This document shows positions 5,159 to 7,627 of a stretch of DNA of 7,627 bases, piece by piece. The first letter of the stretch is position 1, and each line of letters opens with the position of its first letter. The notes under the pieces are model-generated. The model did no database searches, was not told the origin of the DNA, and was given only the letters and a program-made list of their open reading frames with translations. A program made the translations under genes and the position numbers. This DNA is from Bacteroidales bacterium (GTDB taxonomy: Bacteria > Bacteroidota > Bacteroidia > Bacteroidales > UBA3663): the NCBI GenBank assembly GCA_030526445.1, contig JAUNCV010000101.1, positions 1 through 7,627 on the forward strand. The letters run 5' to 3'.

Positions 5159-6637
5159 TTAGCCTACTGAATTTTCGATTGAAAGACTTAACAATTTCTG
5201 TGCCTCGACGGCAAACTCCATTGGGAGCTTTGAAACCACCTCTTTGGCATAACCGCCCACGATGAGTGAAACGGCATCCTCCTCCTTGATGCCTCGCTGC
5301 TGGCAATAGAAGAGCTGCTGTTCGTTGATCTTTGAGGTGGTAGCCTCATGCTCAACGATGGCTGTAGGGTTCTGGATGTCCATGATAGGGAAAGTGTGGG
5401 CACCACAAGTGCTGCTCAGGAGGAGCGAATCGCACTGGGTGAAGTTACGCACACCATCGGCACCAGGAAGAACCTTAACCATGCCTCGGTAAGAATTTTG
5501 CGAATGGCCGGCCGAAATGCCCTTTGAGATGATGCGGCTCTTGGTGTTCTTGCCAATGTGAATCATCTTGGTGCCGGTGTCGGCCTCCTGATAATTGTTG
5601 GTCACAGCCACACTATAGAACTCGCCCTGACTGCCTTCGCCCTTGAGCACACAGCTTGGATACTTCCAAGTGATGGCCGAACCGGTCTCGACCTGTGTCC
5701 ACGAAATCTTTGAGAAATCGCCGGCACAGAGGGCACGCTTGGTCACAAGGTTATAAACACCGCCCTTACCATTCTTATCGCCTGGATACCAGTTCTGTAC
5801 GGTAGAATATTTCACCTCGGCACGATCGTGGATAAAGATTTCGACCACAGCAGCATGAAGCTGATTTTCATCGCGCATTGGGGCTGTACAGCCTTCAAGA
5901 TAAGAGACATATGCCTCCTCATCGGCAATAATCAGGGTTCGCTCGAACTGACCCGTACCGCTCGAGTTGATGCGGAAATAGGAAGCCAGCTCCATTGGGC
6001 AACGCACGCCCTTGGGGATATAAACGAACGAGCCATCGGAGAAAACAGCCGAATTGAGAGCTGAATAATAGTTATCGCGCACAGGAACCACTTTGCCCAA
6101 GTACTGACGAACGAGGTCTGGATACTCGCGCACAGCCTCGCCAAACGAGCAGAAGATGATGCCAAGTTCGGCCAGTTTGTCACGATAGGTGGTCTTCTGG
6201 CTCTCTGAATCGACAATAGCATCGACCGCCATATTGCTGGCGCCATCGAGCGGAGTACCACCGCCATTGAGCAGCATTTCACGCTCATGCAGCGGAATAC
6301 CCAACTTATCAAAAGTCTTGAGAATCTCTGGATCGACCTCTTTGTTTTCGGTCTTCTTTTTAGGAGCGGCATAGAAAGAGATTGAGTCATAATCGACCGG
6401 ATCGACCTTGACATGGCCCCATTCGGGCAACGACTGCTCCTTCCACCACTTGTAGGCATCGAGACGGAACTCGAGCATCCACTCAGGTTCTCCCTTTTTG
6501 GCCGAAATGAGGCGAATCACCTCTTCGTTCAAGCCGGTAGGGATGATTTCTGTATCAATATCTGTAGTGAATCCGTACTTGTAGTCGCCTGTGGTGACCT
6601 GCTTAAGTACATCTTCAGAATGATTTTCGTTACTCAT
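5159..6637 (-). CDS. sufB: Fe-S cluster assembly scaffold protein SufB
   Basis: SufB is the core subunit of the cytoplasmic SufBC2D complex, where sulfur and iron are assembled into a nascent Fe-S cluster for transfer to target proteins. The 492-aa product has normal full length. It carries the key residues known from E. coli SufB at shifted positions: Cys250 in YLEGCTAP (E. coli C254), Cys402 in FTQCDS (C405), and His430-Glu431 in VEHEATTSKI (H433-E434). The C-terminal helix motif FAVEAQKLLSLSIENSVG is typical of the family and contacts SufC. No N-terminal CxxCxxxC motif is present: the first cysteine is residue 163. The ATG at 6637 lies just below a consensus promoter. It is the first gene of sufB-sufC-sufD, and only 4 bp separate its stop from the sufC start, so translational coupling is likely. 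Confidence 0.98.
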   Translation of the reverse strand: MSNENHSEDVLKQVTTGDYKYGFTTDIDTEIIPTGLNEEVIRLISAKKGEPEWMLEFRLDAYKWWKEQSLPEWGHVKVDPVDYDSISFYAAPKKKTENKEVDPEILKTFDKLGIPLHEREMLLNGGGTPLDGASNMAVDAIVDSESQKTTYRDKLAELGIIFCSFGEAVREYPDLVRQYLGKVVPVRDNYYSALNSAVFSDGSFVYIPKGVRCPMELASYFRINSSGTGQFERTLIIADEEAYVSYLEGCTAPMRDENQLHAAVVEIFIHDRAEVKYSTVQNWYPGDKNGKGGVYNLVTKRALCAGDFSKISWTQVETGSAITWKYPSCVLKGEGSQGEFYSVAVTNNYQEADTGTKMIHIGKNTKSRIISKGISAGHSQNSYRGMVKVLPGADGVRNFTQCDSLLLSSTCGAHTFPIMDIQNPTAIVEHEATTSKINEQQLFYCQQRGIKEEDAVSLIVGGYAKEVVSKLPMEFAVEAQKLLSLSIENSVG

Positions 6638-6657
6638 TGTTCTATTTAAAATGTGCG

Positions 6658-6689
6658 CAAAGATAGCATTTTATCTTGAAATTACCAAA
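6658..6689 (-). promoter_or_regulatory. Bacteroidetes-type promoter of the sufBCD operon
   Basis: Read on the minus strand, TTTG (6689-6686) is followed by exactly 20 nt and then TATCTTTG (6665-6658), a full match to the -33/-7 consensus TTTG-N19-21-TAnnTTTG. Initiation would fall near 6651, giving a leader of only about 14 nt before the sufB ATG at 6637. I see no clear operator palindrome here, so the sequence alone does not show how the operon senses iron or oxidative stress. Confidence 0.85.
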
Positions 6690-6734
6690 TTAAGCAACAA
6701 TGTTTTGTGTTTTTGAGGGTGAAAGAAAACTTTT

Positions 6735-7627
6735 TCACTGGGCCTTTTGCCTCTCGGCAAGCCATTCAGAGGGCTTCATGCCCGTTTTTTTCTGGAAATT
6801 TCGGTAAAAAGCCTGCTCGGTTGAGTAGCCAGACTCGCGTGCAACGATATACATTTTGCACTCGGCAGTGGCGAGCATCAGTCGTTTGGCATGCTCTACA
6901 CGAAGGTCATTGACATACTCTGAAAAGTTACAATTATGATGGTGATTGATGTGGGCCGACAGGTAGGTTCGGCAAACCTGCACACGCAGCGCAACATCGT
7001 TAATCTTCAGGTTTTTGGTCAAATAATATTGCTCTTTGACCATGAGTGTGAAAAGCTTTTGCTCAAGCTCTTCAGAGGGAAGTTCAATGTCTTCGGTCTG
7101 GGCATCGGCCTCATCGCCCTCCTTGATATCGGCCACAAACTCCTCGATAGTAAACTTTCGGTTATAGCCAATATAACCCAAGGCGAACTGAAGCGCGGAG
7201 AACGAAAGCGAAATGAAAAGCAGCAGCCAATCGCTCTGAGCAAAGAAACGGCGGCCCAGGACATTGGCCACGAAAGCCCAAATGGAGATGACCACAATAG
7301 CTATGAGCAGATGCTTGACAGCTGTGGTATCGCGCCCCACGGTGTCGGCATAGACATGCGCCAGCTTGTGATCGAACTGCTGCAGTTTGCGAATGCCGAA
7401 ATAGGCGGTGCAAACAATCTGAAGGGCAAAGAAGACTTTCTGAATCTCGTCATAGTAGCCCTCGGGACTGAACAGGCGGCCAGCTGCAATCAAGATACCT
7501 GGCAGAAGCAGGCAGAATGGGTGCCACCACTTTTGCGGCTGCGAAGTGATGAGGCAGATATAAATATAGTATATAGGATAGGCTGAGAGGGAACAGAATG
7601 TCCACAAACACTCGAGCGAATGCGGCA
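6735..7627 (-). CDS. Membrane-anchored AraC-family transcriptional regulator (5' end outside window)
   Basis: The frame is open to the window edge, so the N-terminus is missing; the TTG at 7607 is not a convincing start. Numbering from that TTG, the N-terminal part has hydrophobic segments at about residues 8-21, 28-43, 58-72, 99-117 and 127-147, so it should sit in the inner membrane. An acidic linker (about 160-185) leads to a C-terminal AraC-type double helix-turn-helix at about 190-285. Family hallmarks seen are NFSEYVNDLRVEHAKRLM in the first half and ESGYSTEQAFYRNFQKKTG followed by KPSEW in the second. This membrane-plus-AraC layout is common in Bacteroidetes, where such proteins are thought to sense membrane or periplasmic signals; the ligand and targets here are unknown. 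The gene ends 97 bp before sufB in the same direction, but sufB has its own promoter, so co-regulation is unproven. The family call is secure; the function is not. Confidence 0.92.
   Translation of the reverse strand, partial: PHSLECLWTFCSLSAYPIYYIYICLITSQPQKWWHPFCLLLPGILIAAGRLFSPEGYYDEIQKVFFALQIVCTAYFGIRKLQQFDHKLAHVYADTVGRDTTAVKHLLIAIVVISIWAFVANVLGRRFFAQSDWLLLFISLSFSALQFALGYIGYNRKFTIEEFVADIKEGDEADAQTEDIELPSEELEQKLFTLMVKEQYYLTKNLKINDVALRVQVCRTYLSAHINHHHNCNFSEYVNDLRVEHAKRLMLATAECKMYIVARESGYSTEQAFYRNFQKKTGMKPSEWLAERQKAQ

Noticed and set aside
5932..6459. 175-aa minus-strand frame inside sufB
   Set aside because: It is a shifted reading frame of sufB with low-complexity Arg/Ser-rich translation; the sufB frame is intact.
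6719..6738. Possible terminator hairpin at the end of the AraC gene
   Set aside because: GTGAAA/TTTCAC gives only a 6-bp AT-rich stem overlapping the stop codon, with no U-tract after it.
6936..7586. 216-aa open frame on the plus strand
   Set aside because: It is antisense to the AraC regulator, which has clear family motifs; no domain or promoter supports the plus-strand frame.

Overview
The window looks like a chromosomal segment from a Bacteroidales bacterium (Bacteroides/Prevotella-like; the genus cannot be fixed from the sequence). Three intergenic regions carry the Bacteroidetes -33/-7 promoter (TTG or TTTG, then TAnnTTTG), all with a 20-nt spacer. Start codons lack obvious Shine-Dalgarno sequences. 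The protein families also fit: a membrane-anchored AraC regulator, a sufBCD operon, an archaeal-type AAA ATPase, and a small winged-helix regulator paired with a membrane protein. All seven supported genes lie on the minus strand, so transcription runs from high to low coordinates.

In transcription order, 7627-6735 is the 3' part of a membrane-anchored AraC-type regulator whose start is outside the window. A 97-bp gap holds a textbook promoter for sufB-sufC-sufD (6637-2961), the SufBC2D scaffold for Fe-S cluster assembly, which ends at a hairpin at 2907-2938. No cysteine desulfurase or sulfur-transfer gene follows. The 353-bp gap at 2608-2960 also holds the promoter of the next gene, with a 16-bp perfect palindrome centred on its -7 box and three ATTATGC half-sites over its -33 side. 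The gene at 2607-1447 is a stand-alone AAA ATPase with a C-terminal winged helix. Then comes a 269-bp gap with a promoter overlapped by a palindromic operator, and a second identical 19-bp copy of that operator 114 bp downstream. This gap leads into a two-gene unit: a six-helix membrane protein (1177-557) and, 4 bp later, a 94-aa winged-helix regulator (552-268). A 15-bp stem hairpin closes the unit at 213-263. Bases 1-212 carry no gene I can support, but hold a 26-bp perfect palindrome and three 11-bp tandem units.

SufB, SufC and SufD act together in Fe-S assembly. The membrane protein and winged-helix regulator probably form a self-regulated module, with the paired palindromes as likely operators; this is the least conventional part of the window. 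I see no evidence for CRISPR, insertion sequences, tRNA or rRNA genes. No database search or folding computation was run.
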